Assembly: GCA_027364995.1 (NCBI GenBank)
Contig: DAHXOG010000044.1
Location: 1-6,260, forward strand
Source of the DNA: Candidatus Mancarchaeum sp.
GTDB lineage: Archaea > Micrarchaeota > Micrarchaeia > Micrarchaeales > Micrarchaeaceae
Length of the DNA stretch: 6,260 bases
Reading direction: 5' to 3'
Shown piece after piece: positions 6,045 through 6,260 of the stretch. The notes beneath the pieces were generated by a model. It made no database searches, was not told the origin of the DNA, and saw only the letters and a list, made by a program, of their open reading frames with translations. Made by a program: the position numbers and the translations under genes. The first letter of the stretch is position 1; each line of letters begins with the position of its first letter.

Positions 6045-6135
6045 GTTATCAATTCAACTATCCAGTATAGGTATATTAACCTTATCATGGTTTCATATAT
6101 ATACTGTTCACAGCGATAAAGCAATAGGTCATAAA
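6045..6135. promoter_or_regulatory. Divergent promoter region for ilvE and the Ogt-like gene
   Basis: CATATATATA at 6094-6103 is a strong TATA-like box. On the plus strand it predicts initiation near 6125, giving a leader of about 11 nt that contains AGGT (6126-6129), 6 nt before the ATG at 6136. For ilvE, the same box read backwards gives a leader of about 29 nt, or TTAATATA (6079-6072) would give a nearly leaderless transcript. Confidence 0.45.
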
Positions 6136-6260
6136 ATGGAAAAAAGCGTTTTGCTGAAGCTTCAAAAAGCAGGGCTTACAGACTTCCAGATAAACGTATT
6201 AAAAGAAACCGCAAAGATACCGAAAGGGGAGGTCCGCACATACAAGGACATAGCCAAGGC
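6136..6260 (+). CDS. Methylated-DNA--protein-cysteine methyltransferase-like protein, N-terminal part (3' truncated by window)
   Basis: Forty-one full codons are visible from the ATG at 6136, with the frame open to the window edge. The sequence LTDFQINVLKETAKIPKGEV (14-33) followed by RTYKDIAK matches the start of the winged-helix DNA-binding domain of Ogt/MGMT proteins, whose consensus is 'lT.FQ..Vl.a...IP.G.v.TY..iA'. These proteins remove O6-alkyl groups from guanine by transfer to a cysteine in a PCHR motif, which would lie outside the window. Only about 13 residues precede the domain, so the usual N-terminal ribonuclease-H-like domain is absent and this is a short form. If the PCHR cysteine is replaced, it would instead be an alkyltransferase-like (ATL) protein. 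AGGT lies 6 nt before the start. Confidence 0.75.
   Translation, partial: MEKSVLLKLQKAGLTDFQINVLKETAKIPKGEVRTYKDIAK

Overview
The window looks archaeal. It encodes a CDP-archaeol synthase (archaeal ether-lipid synthesis), an archaeal/eukaryotic-type Pth2 peptidyl-tRNA hydrolase, an RPA-like OB-fold protein and a Cdc48-like tandem AAA+ ATPase. It also has TATA-box-like promoters lying very close to start codons. Codons favour ATA (Ile) and AGG (Arg), genes are compact, and intergenic gaps are 44-150 bp. The gene mix and style would suit a small-genome DPANN archaeon, for example a micrarchaeote, but that placement is inference and was not tested.

Layout. 1-275 (+) is the 3' end of a probable atypical short-chain dehydrogenase/epimerase-like gene. 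320-1087 (+) is a divergent RPA-like protein whose start is best set by a Shine-Dalgarno sequence. A convergent gap containing a perfect 8-bp hairpin follows. 1178-3946 (-) is the largest gene: a 922-residue protein with about ten predicted membrane helices followed by two complete AAA+ modules. 4096-4611 (-) is carS. A 91-bp divergent promoter region separates carS from pth2 (4703-5059, +). pth2 converges on a branched-chain aminotransferase, ilvE (5133-6044, -), and the gap between them carries T-runs on both strands. ilvE is divergent from the start of an Ogt/MGMT-like gene (6136 to the window end, +).

Function. The genes do not form one pathway. They cover DNA maintenance (RPA-like, Ogt-like), translation quality control (Pth2), membrane lipid synthesis (CarS), amino-acid metabolism (IlvE) and protein or membrane remodelling (the AAA+ protein). 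The membrane-anchored tandem AAA+ protein is the most unusual item. It has the motor of Cdc48/VAT, but a polytopic membrane region takes the place of the soluble adaptor-binding N domain, and its second ring has lost the usual pore-loop aromatic. It is a candidate membrane protein extraction or quality-control machine.

I saw no tRNA, rRNA, CRISPR array, insertion sequence or prophage signature.
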